DNA of 46,068 nt from an uncultured Clostridia bacterium (GTDB taxonomy: Bacteria; Bacillota; Clostridia; Oscillospirales; Ruminococcaceae). Of this stretch, positions 7,707 to 17,105 are shown piece by piece. The first letter of the stretch is position 1. Every line of letters begins with the position of its first letter. The notes under the pieces are model-generated. The model was not told the DNA's origin. It saw only the letters and a list, made by a program, of their open reading frames with translations, and searched no databases. Both the position numbers and the translations under genes were made by a program. The DNA lies in the NCBI GenBank assembly GCA_947589355.1, contig CANPZC010000018.1, positions 1-46,068 on the forward strand. Reading direction: 5' to 3'.

Positions 7707-10328
7707 ATGAAAAAAGAATTGCCAAAGACCTACGAACCTGCACAGTTCGAGGACAGGATATACAAATACTGGACGGACGGAAAGATGTTCCACGCAGAAA
7801 TTGACAAGAACAAAAAGCCCTACACAATAGTAATTCCGCCGCCGAATATAACGGGTCAGCTGCATATGGGTCACGCGCTTGACGAGACCTTGCAGGATAT
7901 ATTGATACGCTTTAAAAGAATGAGCGGCTACAGCGCATTGTGGCTGCCCGGCACAGACCATGCCGCCATAGCTACCGAAGCGAAAATAGTTGAAGCTATG
8001 CGCAAAGAGGGCATCACCAAAGAGGGCATAGGCAGAGAAAAGTTCATGGAAAGAGCATGGGCATGGAAGAAGCAGTACGGCGGCAGGATAGTAGAGCAGC
8101 TCAAAAAGCTGGGTTCTTCCTGCGACTGGGACAGAGAACGCTTCACCATGGACGAGGGTTGCTCTCAGGCGGTAAAAGAAGTATTCGTAAAGTATTACGA
8201 AAAAGGTCTGATATACAGGGGCGAGAGAATAATAAACTGGTGCCCCAAGTGTAAAACTTCGCTTTCTGATGCCGAGGTAACTTATGAAGATCAGGCGGGG
8301 CATTTCTGGCATCTGCGCTACCCACTGAAAGACGGCAGCGGATATATCGAGCTTGCTACCACGCGACCCGAAACGCTGCTGGGCGATACCGCGGTAGCTG
8401 TAAACCCCGACGACGACAGATACAAAGACCTTGTAGGAAAAACGCTTATCCTGCCGTTAGTTGGCAGAGAGATACCCATTGTTGCCGACAGCTATGTTGA
8501 CATGGAATTCGGCACGGGCGTTGTTAAGATAACTCCTGCCCACGACCCCAACGACTTTGAAGTGGGTCTGCGCCACAATTTGCCGGTCATAAACGTTCTT
8601 ACAGAAGATGCTAAGATAACCGACGACTACCCCGACTATGCAGGCATGGACAGATATGATGCGCGCAAGAAGATAGTCGAAGACCTTGAAAAAGGCGGCT
8701 TTCTGGTGCGTACAGAGGCTCACGAGCATAACGTAGGCACCTGCTACCGCTGCTCTACTACCGTAGAACCAAGAGTTTCAACACAGTGGTTCGTAAAGAT
8801 GAAGCCGCTTGCTCAGCCTGCCATAGATGCGGTAAAGAACGGCGAAACAAAGTTCGTTCCCGAAAGATTTGACAAGATATACTTCCACTGGCTTGAAAAT
8901 ATCAAAGACTGGTGTATTTCGCGCCAGATATGGTGGGGACACCAGATACCTGCATTTTACTGCGACGATTGCGGTGAAATGGTCGTTACCAAAGAAAACA
9001 GCGCGGTATGCCCCAAGTGCGGCAAACCTATGCGCCAAGACCCCGATACGCTGGATACATGGTTCTCATCGGCGCTGTGGCCGTTCTCAACGCTCGGCTG
9101 GCCCGAAAAAACCGAAGATTTTGAGTATTTCTACCCCACAAATACGCTTGTTACCGGCTATGATATAATTTTCTTCTGGGTAATAAGAATGATGTTCAGC
9201 GCGCTTGAAAATACAGGCAGACCGCCGTTTGATACCGTTCTTATACATGGTCTTGTGCGCGATGCCCAGGGCAGAAAGATGTCAAAATCTCTCGGCAACG
9301 GCATTGACCCTCTTGAAATTATAGACCAGTATGGCGCAGATGCTCTGAGATTTATGCTTGCTATGGGCAACGCCCCCGGCAACGATATGCGCTTTACCGA
9401 AGATAAGGTAAAAGCGGCGAGAAACTTTGCAAATAAGCTGTGGAACGCCTCGCGCTATATCATGATGAACCTGCCCGACGGCTTCAAGTGTGATAAGCTC
9501 TGCGACGAACTTTCGACTGAGGATAAGTGGGTAGTCTCAAAGTTCAATACCCTCGCGAAAGAGGTCAACGAAAACCTTGAAAGCTATGAACTGGGCGTTG
9601 CCTGCGCCAAGATATATGACTTTATCTGGGACGTATACTGCGACTGGTATATTGAACTTACAAAGCCGAGAATCACCGCAGGCGGAGAAAGCGCTTCTAC
9701 CGCGCAGAATGTGCTAGTGTGGGTAATGAAAGGTATGCTCAAACTGCTGCACCCGTTCATGCCGTTCATAACCGAGGAGATATGGCAAACCCTCGTTGAC
9801 GACGGCAGCGCTATAATGCTTTCCGACTACCCCGTATATCACAGCGAGTATAGCTTTGTAAGCGAGGAAAACGAGTTTGAAATGATCATCGCCGCAATAA
9901 AGAGCGTGAGAAATATCCGCAGCGAAATGAACGTGCCAAACTCTGTGAAGTCGGCTCTGTATATCGAAACTAAGAACAGCGAAACCTTTGAAAACGGCAG
10001 AATGTATTTTGAAAGGCTTGCGTTCGCATCTGATGTAGAGATCGCCGAAAAGTATGATATTCCCGACAGCATAACCGCAGTAACGGCAAATGCAAGAATA
10101 TTCATACCGCTTGCAGATATAGTAGACGTTGAGAAAGAGACCGCAAGGCTGGATAAAGAAAAGCAGGCGGCGCTGAAAGATATAGAGTTTTTGTCAAAGA
10201 AGCTGTCAAACGAGGGCTTCCTTGCAAAAGCGCCCGAAAAGCTCGTCGAGGAGCAAAAGGCGAAGCTGACAAAGGCGCAGGAAAAGCTCGCAAAGATAGA
10301 GCAATCCCTCGCCGCGCTTAAAAAGTAA
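7707..10328 (+). CDS. valS: Valyl-tRNA synthetase
   Basis: The 873-residue class I aminoacyl-tRNA synthetase charges tRNA-Val with valine in the cytoplasm. The HIGH-type signature is HMGH at residues 53-56, after PPPNITGQL. The editing (CP1) domain contains TTRPETLLGD and lies in the second quarter. A Cys-rich pair typical of the family occurs around residues 425-445, and the KMSKS loop is near 524-528 (RKMSKSLGN). The C-terminal 65 residues form the coiled-coil tRNA-binding arm. Length and domain order are normal. The ATG is preceded by AAGAGG. It appears to be a single-gene transcript, with a terminator directly after the stop. Confidence 0.98.
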   Translation: MKKELPKTYEPAQFEDRIYKYWTDGKMFHAEIDKNKKPYTIVIPPPNITGQLHMGHALDETLQDILIRFKRMSGYSALWLPGTDHAAIATEAKIVEAMRKEGITKEGIGREKFMERAWAWKKQYGGRIVEQLKKLGSSCDWDRERFTMDEGCSQAVKEVFVKYYEKGLIYRGERIINWCPKCKTSLSDAEVTYEDQAGHFWHLRYPLKDGSGYIELATTRPETLLGDTAVAVNPDDDRYKDLVGKTLILPLVGREIPIVADSYVDMEFGTGVVKITPAHDPNDFEVGLRHNLPVINVLTEDAKITDDYPDYAGMDRYDARKKIVEDLEKGGFLVRTEAHEHNVGTCYRCSTTVEPRVSTQWFVKMKPLAQPAIDAVKNGETKFVPERFDKIYFHWLENIKDWCISRQIWWGHQIPAFYCDDCGEMVVTKENSAVCPKCGKPMRQDPDTLDTWFSSALWPFSTLGWPEKTEDFEYFYPTNTLVTGYDIIFFWVIRMMFSALENTGRPPFDTVLIHGLVRDAQGRKMSKSLGNGIDPLEIIDQYGADALRFMLAMGNAPGNDMRFTEDKVKAARNFANKLWNASRYIMMNLPDGFKCDKLCDELSTEDKWVVSKFNTLAKEVNENLESYELGVACAKIYDFIWDVYCDWYIELTKPRITAGGESASTAQNVLVWVMKGMLKLLHPFMPFITEEIWQTLVDDGSAIMLSDYPVYHSEYSFVSEENEFEMIIAAIKSVRNIRSEMNVPNSVKSALYIETKNSETFENGRMYFERLAFASDVEIAEKYDIPDSITAVTANARIFIPLADIVDVEKETARLDKEKQAALKDIEFLSKKLSNEGFLAKAPEKLVEEQKAKLTKAQEKLAKIEQSLAALKK

Positions 10329-10336
10329 AAATAAAC

Positions 10337-10369
10337 GCACTTCGTGAAAATCGCGGAGTGCATTTTTTA
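10337..10369 (+). terminator. Intrinsic terminator after valS
   Basis: GCACTTCG (10337-10344) pairs imperfectly with CGCGGAGTGC (10352-10361) and is followed by six T. It lies 8 bases after the valS stop codon. Confidence 0.75.
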
Positions 10370-10414
10370 TATCAAAGCTTTAAATTCCTGTCAAGAAACC
10401 AAAAGTTTTCGATC

Positions 10415-10599
10415 GACCCTTTTTCAAAAGGGTCGTGGGGTGTGGGGCAAAGCTCCACAAAAAACACAGCGTGCGCTCTGCAAGGGGTGAATTCAGAAAC
10501 AGTCCTGTGGACTGTTTCTGGAGAGGGGAGGCTCTGCAAGAGAGAGCCTCCCCTTGTTGTAGTACATAGCTAATTTTTCGCGTTCTCTCAGAGAACGCG
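10415..10599. repeat. Cluster of five successive hairpins (probable dispersed repeat element)
   Basis: Five palindromes follow each other within 185 bases: 10415-10434 (9-bp stem, 2-base loop), 10441-10459 (8-bp stem), 10494-10520 (perfect 12-bp stem, 3-base loop), 10525-10553 (perfect 11-bp stem, 7-base loop) and 10579-10599 (perfect 10-bp arms around one base). None except perhaps the fourth has a T run. The stretch from 10370 to 10720 has no credible gene; the ORFs there are produced by the palindromes. Such strings resemble dispersed intergenic repeats in bacterial genomes, but copies elsewhere cannot be checked here. Confidence 0.7.
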
Positions 10600-10723
10600 G
10601 CGCAAAGTTAAAAGCCTCTTGCCTCTCGTTATCTTGCTTCTGATAGAATTGTTTTCCCTCCGCATACAAGCGTATTCCACAAAAGGACAAACAAATAAAC
10701 ATAATTTTTATGATTTTTCACCA

Positions 10724-10753
10724 TTGACGGCACGGCGGCAAGTAATGTATAAT
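10724..10753 (+). promoter_or_regulatory. Aspartate kinase promoter
   Basis: TTGACG (10724-10729) and a perfect TATAAT (10748-10753) are separated by 18 bases, about 60 bases before the aspartate kinase start. I looked for a lysine riboswitch between promoter and gene; the leader is too short to hold one. Confidence 0.7.
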
Positions 10754-10814
10754 TGATATGATGAAAATTATATAATAATCATATGCCTCAACAGCGGCAG
10801 AAACGGAGTATGGT

Positions 10815-12131
10815 ATGGTAAAGGTAGTTAAATTCGGCGGCAGTTCGCTTGCCAGCGCAAAGCAGTTCAAAAAGGTCGCGGATATAATCCACGCTGACGA
10901 TTCAAGAAGATATGTTGTGCCCTCTGCACCCGGCAAGAGGAGCAAGGAAGATACAAAAGTTACAGATATGCTGTATGCCTGCTATGATCTGGCGGCTAAA
11001 GGCAAGCCGTTTGATGAGCAGTTTACGGCGATAAAACAGCGTTATATCGAGATAATCGAGGGTTTGGGGCTTGACCTCTCGCTTGACAAGGAGTTTGATA
11101 TAATACGCTCCTGCTTTATAGGCAAGGCAGGCAGAGATTATGCTGCATCTCGCGGCGAGTACCTTAACGGGCTTGTGCTTGCAAACTACCTCGGCTATGA
11201 TTTTATCGACCCTGCCGACACTATTTTCTTTGACGATTACGGCAGATTTGACGGCAAGAGAACTTACAAAGCTCTCGGCGAACGTCTTGAAAACACCGAA
11301 AGAGCGGTTATTCCCGGCTTTTACGGCTCTATGCCCAACGATACTATAAAAACATTTTCGCGCGGCGGCTCTGACGTCACGGGCTCTATTGTAGCGGCTT
11401 CATGCAATGCAGACCTGTACGAAAACTGGACTGACGTTTCGGGCTTTATGATAGCAGACCCGAGAATAGTCGAAGACCCCGAAACTATCACAGTTATAAC
11501 ATACAAAGAGCTTAGAGAGCTTTCGTATATGGGCGCAGGAGTGCTGCACGAGGACGCTATTTTCCCGGTGCGCAAGGCAGGCATACCTATAAATATAAAG
11601 AACACCAACGCCCCCGAAGATCAGGGCACTATGATAGTTGAAAGCACCTCGCAGAAGTCAAACTACACCATAACGGGCATAGCAGGCAAAAAGGGCTTTA
11701 CATCTATCAGCATTGAAAAAGATATGATGAACTCAGAGCTTGGCTTCGGCAGGCGCGTTCTGGAAGTTTTCGAGAAAAACGGCATCAGCTTTGAGCATAT
11801 GCCCTCGGGTATAGATACAATGACGGTCATTGTTCATCAGGAGGAGTTCGGCGCGGCTGAGCAGGAAGTTCTGGCTGGCATACACCGCAACTGCAAACCC
11901 GACAGCATAGTTATTGAAACGGGTCTCGCGCTTATCGCCATAGTGGGCAGGGGAATGAAATCAACGCGCGGTACGGCAGGCAAGATATTCTCAGCGCTGG
12001 CAGACGCAAGGGTAAACGTAAACATGATAGACCAGGGCTCCAGCGAGCTGAATATAATAGTCGGCGTGCATGAGGAAGATTTCGAGACCGCCACGCAGAG
12101 TATTTACGATACGTTCGTTACAAATGGTTGA
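10815..12131 (+). CDS. Aspartate kinase
   Basis: This enzyme phosphorylates aspartate, the first step toward lysine, threonine and methionine (and diaminopimelate for the cell wall). The 438-residue protein begins with the amino-acid kinase motif VKFGGSSLA (about 4-12), continues through the catalytic region with FSRGGSDVTGS (about 180-190), and ends in two ACT-type regulatory domains (about 300-438), as expected for a feedback-inhibited monofunctional enzyme. The start at ATG 10815 is chosen because the ATG 5 bases earlier meets a stop after three codons, and GGAG lies 6 bases upstream. It is transcribed alone, with its own promoter and terminator. Which amino acid inhibits it cannot be read from the sequence. 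Confidence 0.95.
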   Translation: MVKVVKFGGSSLASAKQFKKVADIIHADDSRRYVVPSAPGKRSKEDTKVTDMLYACYDLAAKGKPFDEQFTAIKQRYIEIIEGLGLDLSLDKEFDIIRSCFIGKAGRDYAASRGEYLNGLVLANYLGYDFIDPADTIFFDDYGRFDGKRTYKALGERLENTERAVIPGFYGSMPNDTIKTFSRGGSDVTGSIVAASCNADLYENWTDVSGFMIADPRIVEDPETITVITYKELRELSYMGAGVLHEDAIFPVRKAGIPINIKNTNAPEDQGTMIVESTSQKSNYTITGIAGKKGFTSISIEKDMMNSELGFGRRVLEVFEKNGISFEHMPSGIDTMTVIVHQEEFGAAEQEVLAGIHRNCKPDSIVIETGLALIAIVGRGMKSTRGTAGKIFSALADARVNVNMIDQGSSELNIIVGVHEEDFETATQSIYDTFVTNG

Positions 12132-12148
12132 TCTATCTGTATATAGAC

Positions 12149-12185
12149 CAAGGGACTGCAATTAAAGCAGCCCCTTGATTTTTTA
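12149..12185 (+). terminator. Intrinsic terminator after aspartate kinase
   Basis: CAAGGGACTGC (12149-12159) and GCAGCCCCTTG (12167-12177) form an 11-bp stem with one mismatch, followed by ATTTTTTA. The opposite strand has no T run, so it serves only the plus-strand gene. Confidence 0.88.
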
Positions 12186-12218
12186 TATAAAAGCCACACC
12201 GCGTAAAGCGTCAGGCGG

Positions 12219-14855
12219 CTATTCTTCTTTGAGCACATCTTTCGGCTGAGACGAGCCTATTATGCACAGCGGCATTATTACCGAAAGCGCAAGGTACAAA
12301 AGCATAACAGCCGCGCAGAGCCCCAGCTGCGGCAAGCCGAATGAAACAAGCATTTTCTTCAGGAAAGTATACTTGCCTATTATCAGCACCGCCGCCGTCA
12401 GAACAGCAGCAATGCCGCAGGTGACAAGTTCATTTTTAAGGCTCTTTAATGCGCAGGAGCGCCACCGTGCGCCGCATATGTAGAAAATTGCATAGTTTCT
12501 CAGCTGGCGTTTTGTGTATATAGCGTTTACAGATACCGCGGAAATTAGCATCAGCAGGAAGATGCACACCGCTATGGGCATTAGCGTGCGTATCTGCTCA
12601 AAAACGTATTTCATGCTGTTTTCTCTTACTTTTGCAAACGGGTAGCACTGGTATTTGTTATTACCCTCGATACGGCTGCCTGCGTTTACATATTCATCAT
12701 ATGAAACATCGCTGTAATCTGCCATCTGGTAATATACACAGTGCGTATTTTTTCCGCCAAAAAGAGCTTCGCTGTCAGCGCTTATAGTTATTGCAAATAT
12801 TCTTTCATCAACGTTGTAATCATACAGAGTTGCAATATTTGTGTAATCTATGTTTTCCCAGTCTGTCTGGTCGCTGTAGCCTATCAACCGCTGACCGTTC
12901 GCCATAATGCCTACCACCTTGTATTCAGCGTGTACTACCTCGGTGGGGTTGCCATTTTCGTCATAGTTCATCGGAAAATCATGTGAAAACTCATCGCCGA
13001 CATTGTATCTGCCATTGCACCAGCCAAGCACCACGGGTATAACGCCCGTTTTCTCATACATATCCGTACACTCAGAAAGCCATACGCCGTCTTGCATTTC
13101 GGGGCGGTAGTCGGTAATATATCCCCCTGCCATAGCTATGCTTTTCATGTTTATAGTATCATATTCATCTTCCGTTTCTTCGTTGGGTATCATATTATCG
13201 CCCGAATAGATAACGCTTAGTTTTGCATCTGTTATATCTTCTTCTATAGATGTGTCGTCAAAACCGTGCTGACCTACAATATACCCGTTGCCGCTTATCA
13301 GCTTTTCTATAGGTCTGTATGTATCGTATCTTGCCAGAGCGGAAGATACCGAAAGCGTCATAATACCCAGCACTACAGAAAGCTGTATTATCTCAAATAC
13401 TTTCATCATACTGAATTTCTTAACACTGCGGCTGCTGTTTTTAAGCTGTATAAGGCTGTGCTTTCTTACCGTGTGTATTACCATTGCAAGCATTACTGTA
13501 AGCGAAATTGCGGCATACCATATAAATATAAGTATGTAGCCTTTAAGGGTGTATCGCTCTCCCATAGTGGGGTAAAGCCCTTTAAGGTGCGGCAGGATAA
13601 GCTTGTGATACGCAAGCTCGGAAAGTGCGAAAACAGGCGCATTTATTATAATATTCTCTATAACATATGCGGCAATCGCCTTGCCTTTTGAGCAGCCGCA
13701 GATCCTCATTATCGCCAGCTGACCCGAACGCTTTTCAAGCATATATCTGTAAAGTATCGCCACATCTATAGCCGCCAGCAGGGCAATTAGCACGGCAATA
13801 AGCGCAACCGTTCTCAGCATCTGCATTTCGTGTTCTTCCAGCAGTGTAACGTTGGGTATGTAGTATTCATCGCCAAGCTTATCTTTTATGCACTTTGAAA
13901 GCAGGTTGAACTGATCTCTCGTCAGCGGCTTATTAAAGGAAAGACTTCCAAAGTCGGCATAGGTATCGGGCTTCATATTGTGTTCCTCTATAAATCCGTC
14001 ATAGTTTGTAGTACCAAGCAGCAAAGCCTCATCTGAAAGAGATGTCAGTGTAAGGTGTATGTCGTCGCTGCCATAGCCACCGCTCGGGTAGTATTTTATG
14101 TCGTATTCTTTGCCGCCTATAACAGCCTTTGTTGTGCCCTCGGGTATTACGCGTATAACAGATGTCTGGTTGGCGTTGCTGTAGTCATACATTTCAATAT
14201 CGTCGTCAAGTGTCTGATCCAGCCTGTTTTCATTTACATATATAAAATTTGCGCCGCTGTCATATTCTTCATCTGTAAATACCGGATCAACAGTCGTTTC
14301 TGATGAGCCGTCAGAGGAAGTAGCACTTCCGCATATCTTGCCGTCTTTCATTCTGCACGGGAACATGAATATTCCATAGTACGGCTCGTCGTTGTCGGAA
14401 TAATCGTCCGGCGTAGAGGCTATAGGCGTGCCGCTGCCGTCATTCCAGACTATAGTTACCGTGCTGGTGTTGTGAAAATGCAGTGAACTCATCACCGCTG
14501 CTTCCGTGTAGAAACTTTTCAGATCACTTTTCAGCTCATCGGGCAGCGTTCTCACAAGGTCTACAAGCTTCGGCGCGGTGGCAGAGCCTGTGTAACTGTG
14601 CGATACACCCATAATTTCTACAAACTGATCGAGTTCTTCACGCGCGGTCAGGTCTTCAAGATCTGCCGCTATGGTAAATCTCTTGCTGTTGTACTCTGCC
14701 ATGCCGCGGTCAGCCTTTTCGGCAAAATCATAGTAAATACCGTAGGCAAAGCAAATCACCAGCGCGGTAACGGCAATGTTCACAAGCATAAGCAAGGCAA
14801 GCAGCGTCTGCTTTGTGTACTGGTTTTTCAAGTTTTTTCGTATCATTCTGAACAT
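12219..14855 (-). CDS. FtsX-like ABC transporter permease
   Basis: The 878-residue membrane protein has the architecture of MacB/FtsX-type permeases duplicated in one chain. One N-terminal membrane segment (about 16-40) is followed by a large extracytoplasmic domain (about 45-350), a group of three to four segments (about 355-520), a second extracytoplasmic domain (about 525-745) and three C-terminal segments (about 750-870). An AGGAGG site precedes the ATG. No ATP-binding partner gene is adjacent on this strand: pckG lies upstream and the aspartate kinase converges from downstream. Its ATPase must be encoded elsewhere or it works with a shared one. Such permeases often export or sense antimicrobial peptides or cell-wall intermediates, but the substrate here is unknown. 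Confidence 0.85.
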   Translation of the reverse strand: MFRMIRKNLKNQYTKQTLLALLMLVNIAVTALVICFAYGIYYDFAEKADRGMAEYNSKRFTIAADLEDLTAREELDQFVEIMGVSHSYTGSATAPKLVDLVRTLPDELKSDLKSFYTEAAVMSSLHFHNTSTVTIVWNDGSGTPIASTPDDYSDNDEPYYGIFMFPCRMKDGKICGSATSSDGSSETTVDPVFTDEEYDSGANFIYVNENRLDQTLDDDIEMYDYSNANQTSVIRVIPEGTTKAVIGGKEYDIKYYPSGGYGSDDIHLTLTSLSDEALLLGTTNYDGFIEEHNMKPDTYADFGSLSFNKPLTRDQFNLLSKCIKDKLGDEYYIPNVTLLEEHEMQMLRTVALIAVLIALLAAIDVAILYRYMLEKRSGQLAIMRICGCSKGKAIAAYVIENIIINAPVFALSELAYHKLILPHLKGLYPTMGERYTLKGYILIFIWYAAISLTVMLAMVIHTVRKHSLIQLKNSSRSVKKFSMMKVFEIIQLSVVLGIMTLSVSSALARYDTYRPIEKLISGNGYIVGQHGFDDTSIEEDITDAKLSVIYSGDNMIPNEETEDEYDTINMKSIAMAGGYITDYRPEMQDGVWLSECTDMYEKTGVIPVVLGWCNGRYNVGDEFSHDFPMNYDENGNPTEVVHAEYKVVGIMANGQRLIGYSDQTDWENIDYTNIATLYDYNVDERIFAITISADSEALFGGKNTHCVYYQMADYSDVSYDEYVNAGSRIEGNNKYQCYPFAKVRENSMKYVFEQIRTLMPIAVCIFLLMLISAVSVNAIYTKRQLRNYAIFYICGARWRSCALKSLKNELVTCGIAAVLTAAVLIIGKYTFLKKMLVSFGLPQLGLCAAVMLLYLALSVIMPLCIIGSSQPKDVLKEE

Positions 14856-15004
14856 AAAAATACCTCCTTTTTAATTTACAAGAGAGCATACTTCCCCCAT
14901 AAATTTTTGCCTTTTGTAATATGTATCGCGCCGAGTGTGCAAAATGTTACAAAAAAATTTGAAAATCAGCGAAATGCACAAATTTGCCGTCTAAAATTTG
15001 TATA

Positions 15005-15043
15005 TATAAACAAAAACGCCCTCCGATATTCTCAGAGAGCGTT
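15005..15043 (-). terminator. Intrinsic terminator after pckG
   Basis: On the minus strand AACGCTCTC pairs with GAGGGCGTT (one G-U pair) and is followed by TTTTTGTTT. It starts about 15 bases after the carboxykinase stop and separates it from the permease gene. Confidence 0.85.
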
Positions 15044-15058
15044 TTCATGTTCGTATAT

Positions 15059-16864
15059 TTACTTGTTGAGGTTAGCTTCTATCCTGTCAAGCTGTTCCCA
15101 CAGCTCCTTGGGTATCCTGCCGCCCTTATCGGCAATGTCCTCTTTGTAGTATCTGCGCATTTCGGCAATTTCCTTTGTCCACAGATCCTTGTCAACTTTG
15201 AGCAGCTTATCCATTATCTCGGGCGTTACTTCGTCCTCAATGCCGGTGAGGTTTATATCCTCGGGCTTGGGCAGATAGCCTATAGCCGTTTCAACGGCGT
15301 CAACTTTGCCCTCGCAGCGCTTGATTATCCAGTCAAGAACTCTCATGTTGTCGCCAAATCCCGGCCAGATGAAGTTTCCGTTCTCGTCCTGCTTGAACCA
15401 GTTTACGTTGAATATCTTCGGTGCGTTGTCACCCAGCTTCTTGCCCATGTCCAGCCAGTGCTGCCAGTAGTCGCCTACATTGTAGCCTATGAAAGGTTTC
15501 ATAGCCATCGGGTCGTGGCGAAGTACGCCAACAGCGCCTGCCGCAGCAGCGGTGGTCTCTGAAGAAACAGCCGAGCCAACATATGTGCCGTGTACCCAGT
15601 CAAGCGACTGATAAACCAGCGGCGTGGTAGAAGCTCTTCTTCCGCCGAATATCATAGCAGAAATAGGCACGCCCTGAGGGTTGTTGAATTCCTTAGAAAT
15701 GCACGGGCAGTTCTCCGCGGGAGCGGTAAATCTCGAGTTGGGGTGAGCAAGCGTGTTGCCCTGAGCGATGTACTCGGGGCCGTTTACCTTAGCGCCTTTC
15801 CACTCGGTAGCGTCAACAGGCGGATTCTTGTCCAGCTTTTCCCACCAAACGGTGTTCTGTGAATTGTCTATAGCAACGTTCGTGAAGATAGAGTTCTTCA
15901 TAGCGGTGTGCAGAGCGTTGGGGTTGGACTTTTCATTAGTGCCCGGCGCAACGCCGAAGAAGCCATTCTCGGGGTTGATAGCATAAAGCTTGCCGTCGTC
16001 GCCCTGTTTCAGCCATGCAATGTCGTCGCCTACAGTCCATACCTTGTAGCCTGCCTCGGTGTAGCATTTAGGCGGAATAAGCATTGCAAGGTTGGTTTTT
16101 CCGCAGGCAGAGGGGAACGCGGCGGTGATGTACTTTATCTCACCGTCGGGCTTCTCAACGCCGAGTATAAGCATATGCTCAGCCATCCAGCCCTCATTCT
16201 TGCCCTGGAATGAAGCAATACGCAGAGCAAAGCACTTTTTGCCCAGCAGAACGTTTCCGCCGTAGCCCGAGTTTATAGACCATATCGTGTTGTCCTCGGG
16301 GAACTGAACGATGTATCTCTTTTCAGGGTCGATGTCGGCTCTTGCGTGCAGACCTCTTACAAAGTCGTCCGAGGTATCGCCGAGGTTCTCAAATGCCTTA
16401 ACGCCGACTCTCGTCATAATATCCATGTTCAGTACGACGTATATAGAGTCGGTCACCTCAACGCCCACTTTCGCCAGCGGTGAGCCTATAGGGCCCATAG
16501 AATAGGGGATAACGTACATAGTTCTGCCTTTCATAACGCCGTCATACATCGGTGTCAGCATAGCGTACATTTCCTTCGGGTCCATCCAGTTGTTGGTAGG
16601 GCCTGCGTCCTCTTTGGTTCTTGTGCAGATGAATGTTCTGTCCTCAACTCTCGCAACGTCGTTGGGGTTGGTGCGGTGATACAGACAGCCGGGAAGCTTT
16701 TCCTGGTTGAGCCTTATCATCTCGCCTGTTGAAACAGCCTCATCGCGCAGAGCCTCCAGCTGCTCGTCGCTGCCGTCGATCCAGACTACCTTGTCGGGCT
16801 TGGTCAGAGCGATCATCTCGTCTACCCATTTGTTTACATTCGGGTTTTTAGTAAGTGTTGCCAT
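15059..16864 (-). CDS. pckG: Phosphoenolpyruvate carboxykinase, GTP type
   Basis: The enzyme interconverts oxaloacetate and PEP with GTP/GDP. In fermentative anaerobes it often runs in the carboxylating direction toward oxaloacetate and succinate, although the direction here is not shown. The 601-residue length and the motif FPSACGKTNLAM (nucleotide-binding loop with the reactive Cys) are those of the GTP-type family rather than the ATP type, whose loop reads GxSGTGKTT. The segment SGYGGNVLLGKKC is also family-specific. I start at ATG 16862-16864 because AAAGGAG lies 8 bases upstream; the frame is open 11 codons further but without a ribosome site. It has its own strong promoter and terminator, so it is monocistronic. 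Confidence 0.96.
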   Translation of the reverse strand: MATLTKNPNVNKWVDEMIALTKPDKVVWIDGSDEQLEALRDEAVSTGEMIRLNQEKLPGCLYHRTNPNDVARVEDRTFICTRTKEDAGPTNNWMDPKEMYAMLTPMYDGVMKGRTMYVIPYSMGPIGSPLAKVGVEVTDSIYVVLNMDIMTRVGVKAFENLGDTSDDFVRGLHARADIDPEKRYIVQFPEDNTIWSINSGYGGNVLLGKKCFALRIASFQGKNEGWMAEHMLILGVEKPDGEIKYITAAFPSACGKTNLAMLIPPKCYTEAGYKVWTVGDDIAWLKQGDDGKLYAINPENGFFGVAPGTNEKSNPNALHTAMKNSIFTNVAIDNSQNTVWWEKLDKNPPVDATEWKGAKVNGPEYIAQGNTLAHPNSRFTAPAENCPCISKEFNNPQGVPISAMIFGGRRASTTPLVYQSLDWVHGTYVGSAVSSETTAAAAGAVGVLRHDPMAMKPFIGYNVGDYWQHWLDMGKKLGDNAPKIFNVNWFKQDENGNFIWPGFGDNMRVLDWIIKRCEGKVDAVETAIGYLPKPEDINLTGIEDEVTPEIMDKLLKVDKDLWTKEIAEMRRYYKEDIADKGGRIPKELWEQLDRIEANLNK

Positions 16865-16936
16865 AATTTTAACTCCTTTCGGGAAAATAATATACATTTT
16901 TAAGGAAACGCCAAAAGAACAAATTCCCTCTTATAT

Positions 16937-16965
16937 ATTATAACCCAAATGCCCTTGCAAGTCAA
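16937..16965 (-). promoter_or_regulatory. pckG promoter
   Basis: On the minus strand TTGACT (16960-16965) and TATAAT (16937-16942) are separated by exactly 17 bases. The start codon is about 70 bases downstream. It is back to back with the promoter of the amidase gene. Confidence 0.8.
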
Positions 16966-17042
16966 GAGCAAAGCGGCTTTTATTTTTCTTTATGCGGATA
17001 AATGTAAATTTCTGCCATGCAGAATATTTCGGTAAATAACTG

Positions 17043-17071
17043 TTGAAAAAAGTAAAAATATGTGTTACAAT
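17043..17071 (+). promoter_or_regulatory. Amidase gene promoter
   Basis: TTGAAA (17043-17048) and TACAAT (17066-17071) have a 17-base spacer. Because these boxes cover the beginning of the longest open frame, they also support the later TTG start at 17106. Confidence 0.65.
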
Positions 17072-17105
17072 TATTATGTATAAGTGTGTATATGGGGTGA
17101 TATGT

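Noticed and set aside
10358-10702. Short frames on both strands in the hairpin cluster
   Set aside because: They are caused by the palindromes and lack ribosome sites.
10600-10814. Lysine riboswitch before aspartate kinase
   Set aside because: A good promoter lies only about 60 bases before the gene, which leaves no room, and no riboswitch blocks were seen upstream.
12149-12185. Bidirectional terminator shared with the permease gene
   Set aside because: On the minus strand the hairpin is not followed by a T run.
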